DNA from: Cupriavidus consociatus
GTDB lineage: Bacteria; Pseudomonadota; Gammaproteobacteria; Burkholderiales; Burkholderiaceae
Reading direction: 5' to 3'
Assembly (NCBI RefSeq): GCF_017814975.1
Contig: NZ_JAGIQA010000013.1
Span: 165,911 to 229,910 of the forward strand
DNA length: 64,000 nucleotides
Each line of letters starts with the position of its first letter. The first letter of the stretch is position 1. The position numbers were made by a program, and so were the translations under genes. The notes beneath the pieces were generated by a model. That model ran no database searches. It had not been told where the DNA came from and was given only the letters and a program-made list of their open reading frames with translations. Shown piece by piece: positions 36,583-45,125 of the stretch.

Positions 36583-37446
36583 TCAGGCCTGTGCCGGCTG
36601 GGCGCCGCCGGCGCCGGGCAGGCGGGCGTTCAGTTCCTTGCGGTAGCGGTTCAGGTCCTGCACCGATTCAAAGGTGCGTTCGAACAGCAGCGACATATTG
36701 TGCAGGATCCGTTCGATGACCTTCTTCTCCCAGCCTTCGTCGAAGCGGATCTGCTCGTCCAGCCATTTTTCCAGCCAGTCCGGATCGGGCAGGCGCGACT
36801 GCACGGTGTCGTTGGGGAACAGCGCCTTGTTGACGTGCAGGTTGGTCGGGTGCAGCGGCTTTTCGGTGCGGCGCGCCGATGCCATCAGCACGCCGATCTT
36901 GGCGAACGCGGCGCGCGCGTTGTCGCCGAATTGCGCCAGGTACTTCTTCATGTAGCGCAGGTACGCGCCGCCGTGGCGGGCTTCATCCTGCGACAGGGTG
37001 CGGTAGATATGCTTGATCACCGGTTCCGAGTGCCATTCGGCGGCGCGGCGGTACCAGTGGTTCAGGCGGATCTCGCCGCAGAAATGCAGCATCAGCGTTT
37101 CCAGCGGCGGGGCCGGGTCGAACTCGAAGCGCACGGCATGCAGTTCTTCCTCGGTCGGCACCAGGTCCGGGCGGAAGCGGCGCAGGTACTCCATCAGCAC
37201 CAGCGAGTGCTTCTGCTCCTCGAAGAACCAGATGCTCATGAACGCCGAAAAGTCGGAATCGTGGCGGTTGTCGCGCAGGAACATCTCGGTCGCCGGCAGG
37301 GCGGACCATTCCGTGATCGCGTTCATGCGAATGGTCCTGGCCTGGTCGTCCGTCAGCAGGCTGGCGTCGAAGCTATCCCAGGGGATGTCCTTGTCCATGT
37401 GCCAGCGGACGGCTTCCAACGATTTGAACAGTTCGGGGTAGAGCAT
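36583..37446 (-). CDS. Ferritin-like diiron protein of unknown function
   Basis: A 287-residue all-helical protein with two ExxH motifs: EEQKH (E77, H80) and DEARH (E155, H158). Additional acidic candidates are E46/E54 and E125 (CGEIRLNHW). This is the diiron carboxylate pattern of ferritin-like and acyl-ACP desaturase-like proteins, suggesting an O2-dependent oxidase, oxygenase or desaturase. The substrate is unknown. A signal peptide is absent. RBS and start are acceptable at 37446. It is a single-gene unit with its own terminator. Confidence 0.75.
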   Translation of the reverse strand: MLYPELFKSLEAVRWHMDKDIPWDSFDASLLTDDQARTIRMNAITEWSALPATEMFLRDNRHDSDFSAFMSIWFFEEQKHSLVLMEYLRRFRPDLVPTEEELHAVRFEFDPAPPLETLMLHFCGEIRLNHWYRRAAEWHSEPVIKHIYRTLSQDEARHGGAYLRYMKKYLAQFGDNARAAFAKIGVLMASARRTEKPLHPTNLHVNKALFPNDTVQSRLPDPDWLEKWLDEQIRFDEGWEKKVIERILHNMSLLFERTFESVQDLNRYRKELNARLPGAGGAQPAQA

Positions 37447-37633
37447 GGTAAGCCTTTGAAATTACGGGCAGATTCTACCAGATGCGAATTATTCTCTTCT
37501 CCTTTTTTAGGGCGCATGGGGACAAATGCAACGACTTTTGCGAAGGTCTGGCGCAGCCAACTGCATATTGCGGGCGATCAGCGGCGCGCCGGGCGGCCCA
37601 GGTGCCAGCCACGCCGCCTGGCGGGCCGGACGC

Positions 37634-38920
37634 TCAGGGCGAGACCGCGCTCTCCGGCATGGCGGCGGGTGCGGTACCCGGCACTATGCCGTACAGGAAC
37701 GCAGCCAGTTCGGCGGCCTGCGCTTCGGCGTCGCGCTCGCCCAGCGCCATCAGCGCCCGCGTGAACTCGGGCTCGAACAGCAGGTAGCTGGCGAAGGCGG
37801 CCCCGCGCGCCTCGGTACCGCCCAGCGGCGCCAGCAGCGCGCGCACGGTGCGCGGCAGCTGCTTCTGGTGTTCGGCGGCGAGCGCCTCGATCGGCTCGCT
37901 GGGCGCGATCGTCATGACCTGCACCGGGCGCCAGCCTTCGCGGTCGCCGGCGATCTCGGGCATGCGCGCCAGCAGACGGTTGATATGCAGCAGCCGCTCC
38001 AGGTCGGCATTGAGGCCGTCCAGGAAGATGCTGGCCAGCGCCTGGCCGCCCACTTGCGCCAGCGACGGGTAGCCGCCGGCGGGCACGGTGTCGAACCAGC
38101 CCGAGCGCTGGCGCGAGGCCGCGCCGATCGCCAGGATGCGTGACGCGCCCAGGTGGATCGCCGGCGACAGCGGCGACATCTGCCGCATGGTGCCGTCGCC
38201 GAACCACTCGTGATGGCCGTCGATCTCGAGCGGAACCGACGGGAACAGGAACGGTATCGACGCAGAGGCCAGCAGGTGGTCCACCGTGATCGGCGCCGGC
38301 ACCGCGATGCGCTGGCTGCGGTGCCACGGATGGATGCGGTGGTGCGACTGGTAGAAGGTGACGTGGCGGCCGGTGCTGTAGGACAGGGCGGTGACCGCGA
38401 ACGCTTGCAGCGCGCCGCTGTCCAGGCTGTCCTGCACCCGCGTGGGATCGAACAGCTCGCCCAGCATGCTGCCCAGCGGCGTGTTGTCGAACAGCGCGCG
38501 CGGCGCCTTGCGCTGCGTGGCCCAGCCCAGCGCCAGCGTCGACAGCCAGCGCGCCCCTGACACGCCCACGCGCAGCACATCGGTGCGGTAGACGTCGTCG
38601 GCATGGATGCCGTGCCACAGCGCGCCCAGGCTTTGCGTGGCGGCCTGGAAATCGCTGGCCTGGACGGCCAGCCCGGCACCGTTGATCGCGCCAGCCGAGG
38701 TGCCGGCGATGATGCCGAACGGCAGCCCGCCATGCCCCTTGCCGTGTCGCGCGGCGATGCGCGCCAGCCCGCACAGCACGCCGGCCTGGTAGGCGGCGCG
38801 CGCGCCGCCGCCCATCATGATCAGTGCGGTGGCGGCGGGATTGGGGCCGTTAGGGGCGCCAGGGATGCTACGGCCGTTGTGCGGGGCGGGCTGGTGTCCT
38901 GGCAAGGGATCGCGGTGCAT
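37634..38920 (-). CDS. Patatin-like phospholipase
   Basis: A 428-residue patatin-family lipase with a Ser-Asp dyad. The oxyanion GGGAR is at residues 37-41 (MMGGGARAAYQAG), the nucleophile S75 lies in GTSAG, and the catalytic Asp lies in FGDGTM. Between them are family blocks such as LASASIPFLFPSVPLEIDG. It is probably cytoplasmic or peripheral, as no signal peptide or barrel is present. The location next to phaM is interesting because patatin-like folds include PHA depolymerases, but there is no direct evidence for that activity. Confidence 0.85.
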   Translation of the reverse strand: MHRDPLPGHQPAPHNGRSIPGAPNGPNPAATALIMMGGGARAAYQAGVLCGLARIAARHGKGHGGLPFGIIAGTSAGAINGAGLAVQASDFQAATQSLGALWHGIHADDVYRTDVLRVGVSGARWLSTLALGWATQRKAPRALFDNTPLGSMLGELFDPTRVQDSLDSGALQAFAVTALSYSTGRHVTFYQSHHRIHPWHRSQRIAVPAPITVDHLLASASIPFLFPSVPLEIDGHHEWFGDGTMRQMSPLSPAIHLGASRILAIGAASRQRSGWFDTVPAGGYPSLAQVGGQALASIFLDGLNADLERLLHINRLLARMPEIAGDREGWRPVQVMTIAPSEPIEALAAEHQKQLPRTVRALLAPLGGTEARGAAFASYLLFEPEFTRALMALGERDAEAQAAELAAFLYGIVPGTAPAAMPESAVSP

Positions 38921-38965
38921 GGCGAGGGCGCGGCGTAGCGACAGGTCAGGCGGTGCGGTGATCCG

Positions 38966-39829
38966 TCATTCGTTGCCGCCGTTGCCGTCCTTGCCTGCGT
39001 TGTTGCCGTTGGGCGTGGCGCCGGCCGTCTTGCCGGCAGCGGGCTTCTTTGCCGCAGGCTTCTTCGCAGCGGGCTTGGCCGCGGATTTGGCCCCGGACTT
39101 GGCCGCGCTCGTGGCGCCGCTCTTTGCCGTGGCACTCGCCCTGGCGCCGTTGCCGTTGCCTGCGGTCTTGCGTGGCGTGGCCTTGGCGGCGGGCATGGCA
39201 CCGGCGTCCGGCGCGGCACCCGGCTGTGCCGGCATGCCGCCGGCACCGAAGGCGCCCATGTTGAACGGCGCGATGCTGGCCGCGGCGGCACTGCTGGCGA
39301 TCTGGTTGAACTGATGCTGCAGCAGGTCCCACCACAGCGCGGCCTTGGGTGCGGCCTCGGGTGCCGCGTCTGGCGCTGCCTCGGCCGACGGCTCGGGAGC
39401 CGGCTCCGGCTCGGCGCCAGGCTGCGCCGCGTGCGCTTCTTCGTGCAGCCCTCTGGTGCCAGTACCGGTGTCGGCGCCAGCGCGCTGCGGCGGCGCCGCG
39501 CTGGGCGCATTGGCGGCACGCGCCACGTTTTCCATTGCCGACTGCATGGCGTCGGGCGAGAGCGCGTTGCCGAAGGTCTGCAGCGCCACCAGCGTGGCGC
39601 GCTGCACCTCCAGGCCCTGGATCGTGGTGCGCAGCAGGTTGGTGTTCAACTGCAGCCAGCTTTCCACCGCCTTGAGGTCGGCGATGCGCTTGTCGAGGTC
39701 GTCCAGGTCCATCGGCGGCGTCATCGCCTGCAGCCCGGGCATCAGGCCGCCGGGTATGCCGGCGCTGCCACCCCACAGTCGGCGCATGAAGTCGAAGCCG
39801 TTGGTGAAATCGGGAATCTGTCCGAACAT
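38966..39829 (-). CDS. phaM: Polyhydroxyalkanoate granule-associated protein PhaM
   Basis: A 287-residue protein whose start MFGQIPDFTNGFDFMRRLWG matches what I know of R. eutropha PhaM, which activates PHA synthase, attaches granules to the nucleoid and distributes them at division. After a conserved N-terminal part (about 1-90) comes an Ala/Pro/Glu-rich middle, then a C-terminal Lys/Ala/Pro tail with PAKKPAAKKPAA-type repeats, which resembles histone H1 and is thought to bind DNA. The ATG at 39829 gives the family start; an upstream one at 39961 adds 44 residues. The length is slightly above that of the known protein, mostly in the tails. Confidence 0.85.
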   Translation of the reverse strand: MFGQIPDFTNGFDFMRRLWGGSAGIPGGLMPGLQAMTPPMDLDDLDKRIADLKAVESWLQLNTNLLRTTIQGLEVQRATLVALQTFGNALSPDAMQSAMENVARAANAPSAAPPQRAGADTGTGTRGLHEEAHAAQPGAEPEPAPEPSAEAAPDAAPEAAPKAALWWDLLQHQFNQIASSAAAASIAPFNMGAFGAGGMPAQPGAAPDAGAMPAAKATPRKTAGNGNGARASATAKSGATSAAKSGAKSAAKPAAKKPAAKKPAAGKTAGATPNGNNAGKDGNGGNE

Positions 39830-39893
39830 GATCGCGTGCTCCGTGTGCGGCGCAGCCCCGCGCCCGGATGCGGGCCGCGCGGCTGCGTCGTCG

Positions 39894-40730
39894 TTACCTG
39901 AATTGTGGCGGCCGCTTCTGGCGCAGGCTCGCCATGCCTTCGTGCACGTCGGGACCGGCAAAGCCCATGAATTCGAGCGCCAGCGAGGTATCGAAAGCGG
40001 GACCGGCCATGCGCAGCCAGTTGTTGAGGGCGTACTTGGTCCAGCGGATCGCTGTCTGCGACCCCGCCGCCAGCCGGTTGGCCACCTCGAAGGCGCGCGT
40101 CACCAGTTCGTCCTCTTCCACCGCCAGCGAGACCAGGCCGATCCGCTCGGCCTCTTCGCCGCTGACCGACTCGCACAGCATCAGATAGTACTTGGCCTTG
40201 GCCATTCCGCACAGCAGCGGCCACACGATCGCGGCATGGTCGCCCGCCGCTACGCCCAGCCGGGTATGGCCGTCGACGATGCGCGCGGTCTTCGCGGCGA
40301 TCGAGATATCGGCCAGCAGCCCCGCCACCAGACCGGCGCCAACGGCCGGGCCGTGCATCGCCGAGACCACCGGCTTGTCGCAGTTGATGACGTTGTAGAC
40401 CAGATCGCGCGCTTCGTGCCACACGCGCGTGCGGGTCTCGAAATCGTTGGCCATGTCTTCCACCAGCGCCAGGTCGCCGCCCGCGGAGAAGCCCTTGCCT
40501 TCGCCGCGGATCAGCGCCACGCGGATGTCGGGATCGGCGGAGACGTCGCGCCAGATCTCGGCCAGCTCGCGGTGCATGCTGGCGTCTGCGGTGGCCAGCT
40601 TCTGGTTGGCCGACTGCGCCGCGCCCATGATGATCTCGAGGATCGGGCCGTGGCGGCGCAGCGTCAGTGCGCGGTAGCGCGCGTAGCGTTCGGAAAGTTC
40701 AGTGGAAGACGCGTCGTTGGGGGCAGTCAT
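39894..40730 (-). CDS. Enoyl-CoA hydratase/isomerase family protein
   Basis: A 278-residue crotonase-fold protein. The oxyanion residues lie in [16 protein letters not shown] and [20 protein letters not shown]. Residues at the catalytic positions differ between members, so hydratase, isomerase or other chemistry is undecided. The ATG at 40730 follows a region holding a palindromic operator and a TATAAT (see those entries). It starts 20 residues later than an alternative ATG at 40772. It belongs with the FAH-family gene upstream in a probable catabolic group. Confidence 0.85.
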   Translation of the reverse strand: MTAPNDASSTELSERYARYRALTLRRHGPILEIIMGAAQSANQKLATADASMHRELAEIWRDVSADPDIRVALIRGEGKGFSAGGDLALVEDMANDFETRTRVWHEARDLVYNVINCDKPVVSAMHGPAVGAGLVAGLLADISIAAKTARIVDGHTRLGVAAGDHAAIVWPLLCGMAKAKYYLMLCESVSGEEAERIGLVSLAVEEDELVTRAFEVANRLAAGSQTAIRWTKYALNNWLRMAGPAFDTSLALEFMGFAGPDVHEGMASLRQKRPPQFR

Positions 40731-40780
40731 GGGTGGCCTGTCAGGTAAGTGGCGCAGCCGCGCCGGGTGCATCGTGGATT

Positions 40781-40800
40781 TACCAACCGATCGGTCGGTA
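40781..40800. promoter_or_regulatory. TetR-type operator-like palindrome at the enoyl-CoA hydratase promoter
   Basis: TACCAACCGATCGGTCGGTA is a palindrome with 18 of 20 positions symmetric. Such ACCGATCGGT-type sites are typical of TetR-family regulators of acyl-CoA metabolism. On the minus strand a perfect TATAAT occurs at 40807-40802, so the palindrome overlaps the predicted start of transcription about 50 bases before the ATG at 40730. No tetR gene is in this neighbourhood. Confidence 0.6.
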
Positions 40801-40846
40801 AATTATATGCACATCCGGCGGACCGTTGCCGACAGGCGCGGCCGGC

Positions 40847-41827
40847 TCAGGGCGCGGCCACCAGCTGGTCGATCGCGCCGAACACCGAATGTCCCTGCGC
40901 GTCGAACATCTCGATCTTGACCGCGTCGCCGAACTTCATGAATTCGGTACTCGGCTTGCCATCGTCGATGGTCTCCAGCATGCGTTTCTCGGCGATGCAG
41001 CAGTAGCCCTTCTTGCGGTCGACATTGGAAATCGTGCCCGAGCCGACGATGCTGCCGGCGCGCACGTTGCGCGTCTTGCAGACATGCGCGATCAGCTGGC
41101 CGAAGTCGAACACCATGTCGGTGCCGCAGTCGGGCTGGCCCACCTTCTTGCTGTTCCAGTGCACCGTCATTGGCAGGTGCACCTTGCGCTCGCGCCAGGC
41201 TTCGCCCAGCTCGTCGGGCGTGACGGCGACCGGCGAGAAGGCGGTGGCCGGCTTGCTCTGGAAGAAGCCGAAGCCCTTGCCCAGCTCGGCCGGGATCAGG
41301 TTGCGCAGCGAGACGTCGTTGGCCAGCAGCACCAGGCGGATGGCGTCGCCGGCCTGCTCGGGCGTGGCGCCCATCTTCACGTCGCCGGTGATGACCGCGA
41401 CCTCGGCCTCGAAGTCGATGCCGAAGGCTTCGCTGGCGCACACGATGTCGTCCTGCGGGCCGAGGAAGTCGTCCGATCCGCCCTGGTACATCAGCGGGTC
41501 GGTCCAGAACTCGGGCGGCATTTCGGCGCCGCGCGCCTTGCGCACCAGCTCGACGTGGTTGACGTAGGCCGAGCCATCGGCCCACTGGTAGGCGCGCGGC
41601 AGCGGCGCCATGCAGTCCTTGGGATGGAATGCGAACGGATGGCGCGCGCGGCCGGCGTTGAGCGCCTCGTACAGGTCCTGCAGCTGCGGCGCGTAGAAGT
41701 GCCAGTCATCCAGCACGGTCTGCAGCTTGCCGGCGATGTCGGTGGCGAAGTGGGCTTGCTTCAGGTCGCGCGACACGACCGCCAGCTGGCCGTCGCGCGA
41801 ACCGTCCTTCAGGGTTGCGAGTTTCAT
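40847..41827 (-). CDS. Fumarylacetoacetate hydrolase family protein
   Basis: A 326-residue member of the FAH superfamily. MKLATLKDGSRDGQLAVVSRDL is the N-terminal domain; the catalytic region contains DFEAEVAVITGDVKMG and LANDVSLRNLIPAELGKGFGFFQSKPATAFSPVAV. The length and pattern are close to bacterial FahA-like proteins used in tyrosine/aromatic breakdown, which cleave fumarylacetoacetate or related acylpyruvates. The precise substrate is undecided. A 19-residue-scale gap (93 bases) separates it from the upstream Bug receptor gene. Confidence 0.82.
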   Translation of the reverse strand: MKLATLKDGSRDGQLAVVSRDLKQAHFATDIAGKLQTVLDDWHFYAPQLQDLYEALNAGRARHPFAFHPKDCMAPLPRAYQWADGSAYVNHVELVRKARGAEMPPEFWTDPLMYQGGSDDFLGPQDDIVCASEAFGIDFEAEVAVITGDVKMGATPEQAGDAIRLVLLANDVSLRNLIPAELGKGFGFFQSKPATAFSPVAVTPDELGEAWRERKVHLPMTVHWNSKKVGQPDCGTDMVFDFGQLIAHVCKTRNVRAGSIVGSGTISNVDRKKGYCCIAEKRMLETIDDGKPSTEFMKFGDAVKIEMFDAQGHSVFGAIDQLVAAP

Positions 41828-41920
41828 GAGATGCGATGCGGTAGAAAGCGGGGCGTCCGCGCGGCGGACGCAGCGCCCGCTAGTCTACCGCGCCGCGCTG
41901 CGCGCCCCTGTGCGGAGGGC

Positions 41921-42928
41921 TTAGTCGACCGTGATGCCCTTGGCCTTGATCAGCCTGCCCCAGCGGTCGGCTTCGGCGCGCGCGTAGGCTGCGAATTCTT
42001 CAGGCGTGCTCGACACCGCCTCGACCCCGACGCCTTCCAGCCTCTTCTGCACCTCGGGCGACTTCAGCGCCTTGACCAGCTCGGCGTTCAGCCGCGTGAC
42101 CACTGCCTTGGGCGTGCCCGCCGGCGCCACCATGCCCTGCCAGGCGTAGGCCTCGAAGTTGCTCACGCCGCCTTCGGCCACTGTCGGCACGCCGGGCAGC
42201 ACGGCCAGCCGCCTGGGCGTGGCTACGCCCAGCGCGCGCAGCTTGCCGGCGCTCACGTTCTGCTGGCCCGAGGCCAGGTCCAGGAACATCAGGTCGACCT
42301 GGCCGGCAAGCAGGTCCTGCACCGCCGGCGCCGCGCCCTTGTAGGGCACGTGCGTCATCTTGACCTTGGCCTGGTCCATGAACAGCTCCATGGCCAGGTG
42401 GTGCGGGCTGCCTGCACCGGGCGAGGCGAAGTTGACCTTGCCGGGGTTCTTCTGCGCGTACTCGATGACTTCCTTCAGCGTGTGTGCCGGGAACTTGGGG
42501 GTGGCTACCAGCACCAGCGGGAAACGCGCCAGCTGGCCGATATAGACGAAGTCCTTCTCGGGGTTGTACGGCAGCTTCTTGTACAGCGACGGATTGGCGG
42601 CGAGCGTGGCGGTGTCGGCGGTCAGCACGGTGTAGCCATCGGGCTTGGCGTGCGCGACGGCATCGGCGCCGACGATGGTGGCCGCACCCGGGCGGTTGTC
42701 GATCACCACTTGCTTGCCCAGCCCCGGCGTGATTGCCTGCGCGACGGTGCGTGCCACCACGTCCGTGCCGCCGCCGGCCGGGTAAGGCACGACCCAGCGG
42801 ATCGGCTGGGCGGGCCAGTCATCGGCGTGCGCGGGCGCGCTGGCGGTGAACAGGGCGCCGGCGGCTGCCATGGCGGCGAACATGAAATGGGCATGGCGAC
42901 GCCCAAAGAAGGGACGCAGGGGGCGCAT
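41921..42928 (-). CDS. Bug-family tripartite tricarboxylate transporter receptor
   Basis: A 335-residue periplasmic solute-binding protein. A signal peptide with twin-arginine-like GRRHAHFMFAAMAAAGALFTASAPAHA precedes the mature start DDWPAQPIRWVVPYPAGGGTD. VIDNRPGAATIVGADAVAHAKPDGYT and MTHVPYKGAAPAVQDLLAGQVDLMF are the defining blocks. The ATG at 42928 has GGAGA upstream. The family binds carboxylates or other small organics. The gene is divergent from an iclR-type regulator, which probably controls it, and lies upstream of FAH-family and crotonase-family genes. Confidence 0.92.
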   Translation of the reverse strand: MRPLRPFFGRRHAHFMFAAMAAAGALFTASAPAHADDWPAQPIRWVVPYPAGGGTDVVARTVAQAITPGLGKQVVIDNRPGAATIVGADAVAHAKPDGYTVLTADTATLAANPSLYKKLPYNPEKDFVYIGQLARFPLVLVATPKFPAHTLKEVIEYAQKNPGKVNFASPGAGSPHHLAMELFMDQAKVKMTHVPYKGAAPAVQDLLAGQVDLMFLDLASGQQNVSAGKLRALGVATPRRLAVLPGVPTVAEGGVSNFEAYAWQGMVAPAGTPKAVVTRLNAELVKALKSPEVQKRLEGVGVEAVSSTPEEFAAYARAEADRWGRLIKAKGITVD

Positions 42929-43029
42929 CGGTAGTCTCCGTGTTAAAAAGGGGCCCGGCTTGGCAGGCATCGACACGTGCGCCGCCGGGTCTGTTGCGAA
43001 GGAAGTCTACCGATGGCTTAAAAATTGGT

Positions 43030-43048
43030 AAATCGATTTCGCTATAGT
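43030..43048. promoter_or_regulatory. Palindrome and -10 candidate between the Bug receptor and iclR genes
   Basis: AAATCGATTT (43030-43039) is a perfect 10-bp palindrome. TATAGT at 43043-43048 is a -10 candidate for the rightward iclR gene, about 60 bases before its ATG. The site is a natural candidate for IclR binding, but IclR operators vary and this is by eye only. Confidence 0.4.
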
Positions 43049-43103
43049 AAATTCACCTACGAACTTGCCCGGTCTCCGGGCGCCGATCCTCCTGCCGCCG
43101 GCC

Positions 43104-43946
43104 ATGTCACGCATTGCTGAAAACGAAGAAGACGACGCCAAGCTGCGCTCCGGCATCCAGTCCATCGAAGTGGGCTTCAAGCTGCTCCAGGCTCTCGCGG
43201 CGTCGCCGCGCGCAATGATGCTGCGCGACCTCGCCGCCGCTGCCGGCATGAACCCGGCCAAGGCGCACCGCTACCTGGTCAGCTTCATGCGGCTGGGCGC
43301 GGTGGCGCAAGACCCGGTCAGCGGCCGCTACGACCTGGGCCCGTTCGCGCTGCAGCTGGGCCTGGCCGGCCTCAACCGGCTCGATCCGGTGAAGAAGGCG
43401 CGGCCGATCCTGTCGCAGCTGCGCGACGAGATGGACCTGACCGCCGGCATCGCCGTGTGGGGCAACCACGGCCCGACCATCGTGCACTGGGAGGAATCCA
43501 GCCACCCGGTCACCGTGAGCCTGCGCCTGGGCGACGTGATGCCGATGCTCAACTCCGCAACCGGGCGGCTCTACGGCGCCTACCTGCCGCGCAAGCAGAC
43601 CCTGCCGCTGATCGAGCGCGAGCTGGGCGCGCGCGGCAACGGCGCCGTGCCGGACATGCCGGCGTCGCTGGCCGAATACGACGCGATCTGCGCCGAAGTC
43701 CGCGTGCATGGCGCCGCGCGCACGCTCGGCGGTGTGCTGCCCGGCATCAATGCGTTCTCGATGCCGGTGTTCGATGCCAACGGCCACCTCGCCATGGGGT
43801 TAATCGTACTGGGCGCGCAGAGCCTGTTCGATGCAGAATGGGGCGGTACGATGGATCGTCGCGTACGCGATATCGCCCAACAGCTCTCATCGGAACTCGG
43901 CTACCTTGGTGCCGCCACCCCGGCCGGAGAAACCGGCCAGCCCTAG
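43104..43946 (+). CDS. IclR-family transcriptional regulator
   Basis: A 280-residue regulator with an N-terminal winged helix (about 15-78, IQSIEVGFKLLQALAASPRAMMLRDLAAAAGMNPAKAHRYLVSF) and a C-terminal effector domain. The ATG at 43104 begins a typical N-terminus; an upstream start at 43065 adds 13 residues. It is divergent from the Bug receptor, a standard arrangement for IclR control of aromatic or carboxylate uptake and degradation. The 3' end overlaps the next gene by a few dozen bases. Confidence 0.92.
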   Translation: MSRIAENEEDDAKLRSGIQSIEVGFKLLQALAASPRAMMLRDLAAAAGMNPAKAHRYLVSFMRLGAVAQDPVSGRYDLGPFALQLGLAGLNRLDPVKKARPILSQLRDEMDLTAGIAVWGNHGPTIVHWEESSHPVTVSLRLGDVMPMLNSATGRLYGAYLPRKQTLPLIERELGARGNGAVPDMPASLAEYDAICAEVRVHGAARTLGGVLPGINAFSMPVFDANGHLAMGLIVLGAQSLFDAEWGGTMDRRVRDIAQQLSSELGYLGAATPAGETGQP

Positions 43947-45000
43947 TCCTCGCGCCCGCCCGGGCGCGGATTCCCCCGTCTGGCGCCGCCGGCGCTGGGT
44001 GATCGTGGTCGCGCTGGTGGTGCTGGTGCACGTGCTCGCCGTGGTGGGATTCCTGCGCATGCCGGGGCCGCTGATCCCGCTCGACGTCAGCAACACACCT
44101 TCGCTGGAGGCGATCCTGCTGCCGCCGCCCAAGCCAACGGCCCCGCCGCGGCCGCGCCCCGCGCCGCAGCCGCGCCAGAAGCCCGCGGCGCCGGTCCCGG
44201 CGCCCCAGCCCGAACCTGAACCGCCGGCCCCGCCGTTGGCGACCAGCCCGCAAGGCCCGGCCGAGATGGCGACGGGTCCCGGCGGCACCGGAGCGGCGCC
44301 GGTACCACCTGCCGCGCCCGCGCCGGCGCCTTCCGGCGGTCCGCAGGGCGGTGTCGACGGCGTCGTCTACAGCGCGCCGCCGCCCGCCACGTATCACTAC
44401 GCCAGCTTCGTCAACGGTGTGCAGAACCCCGATGGCCTGATCCGCTGGGAGCACGACGGGCGCCGCTACCGCCTCGCGGTGGAAACGCGGGTGCTGTGGT
44501 TCCGCTTCGCGTTCCAGAGCGGCGGGGCGCTGTCCGAACAGGGACTGTTGCCGGAACGCTACGAAGAGCACCGGCGCAACAAGGCCGAGTCATCACGCTT
44601 CGACACCGCCGCCGGCATTGCCACGCTTCGCAACGGCGCGCAGTCGCCATTCCCGCCCGGCGCCCAGGATCGCTTCAGTGTCTTCCTCCAGCTGGTCGGC
44701 CTGGTGCGTGGTAATCCGCAACGCTATGTCACGCCCGGTGTGACGGAAACGTTCCAAGTGGCGGATACGCGCAATGTGGAACCGATGCAAGTGCAGTATG
44801 TTGGAGAAGAGGAATTCGACACGGGCAATGGCGTGATACGTGCGAAGCACTTCGTGCGGCTGCCGCGCCGTGCCAATGACCGTCGCCGGGTCGAGCTATG
44901 GCTCGCGGAATCGCTGGGCTGGATGCCGGTGCGGCTGCGCCAGACCGAGCCCGACGGCACCCAGATCGAGCTCGTGTACCGCGGCAACGGCGGGCAATAG
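43909..45000 (+). CDS. DUF3108 domain-containing membrane-anchored protein
   Basis: A 363-residue protein. A basic N-terminus and one membrane segment (about 28-48, RRRRWVIVVALVVLVHVLAVVGFL) are followed by a long Pro-rich spacer (about 70-150) and a C-terminal DUF3108 domain (about 165-363) with YHYASFVNGVQNPDG, TRVLWFRFAFQSGGALSEQGLLPERYEEHRRNKAE and ELWLAESLGWMPVRLRQTEPDGTQIELVY. DUF3108 proteins are presumed periplasmic. The start is uncertain: GTG at 43909 is preferred because it overlaps iclR least (38 bases); ATG at 43831 is in frame. TonB-like Pro-rich spacing is suggestive only. Confidence 0.8.
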   Translation: MPPPRPEKPASPSPRARPGADSPVWRRRRWVIVVALVVLVHVLAVVGFLRMPGPLIPLDVSNTPSLEAILLPPPKPTAPPRPRPAPQPRQKPAAPVPAPQPEPEPPAPPLATSPQGPAEMATGPGGTGAAPVPPAAPAPAPSGGPQGGVDGVVYSAPPPATYHYASFVNGVQNPDGLIRWEHDGRRYRLAVETRVLWFRFAFQSGGALSEQGLLPERYEEHRRNKAESSRFDTAAGIATLRNGAQSPFPPGAQDRFSVFLQLVGLVRGNPQRYVTPGVTETFQVADTRNVEPMQVQYVGEEEFDTGNGVIRAKHFVRLPRRANDRRRVELWLAESLGWMPVRLRQTEPDGTQIELVYRGNGGQ

Positions 45001-45125
45001 CCGCGGGCCGCGGCCCGCGTCGAGCACCGGTAACCGCCCGGGCGAATGTCAACAATCGTTAAAAAATGCCTCGCCCGGGTCAACGCCACCGCGTTTGGCG
45101 CATTCTTACTGACAGGAGCCCAGCC

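Noticed and set aside
36360..36719. Small plus-strand open frame in the AT-rich gap
   Set aside because: It crosses a strong terminator and overlaps the end of the diiron gene in antisense; no similarity.
40826..42934. Long plus-strand frame opposite the FAH and Bug genes
   Set aside because: Shadow frame; both opposite-strand products have clear family motifs and sensible starts.
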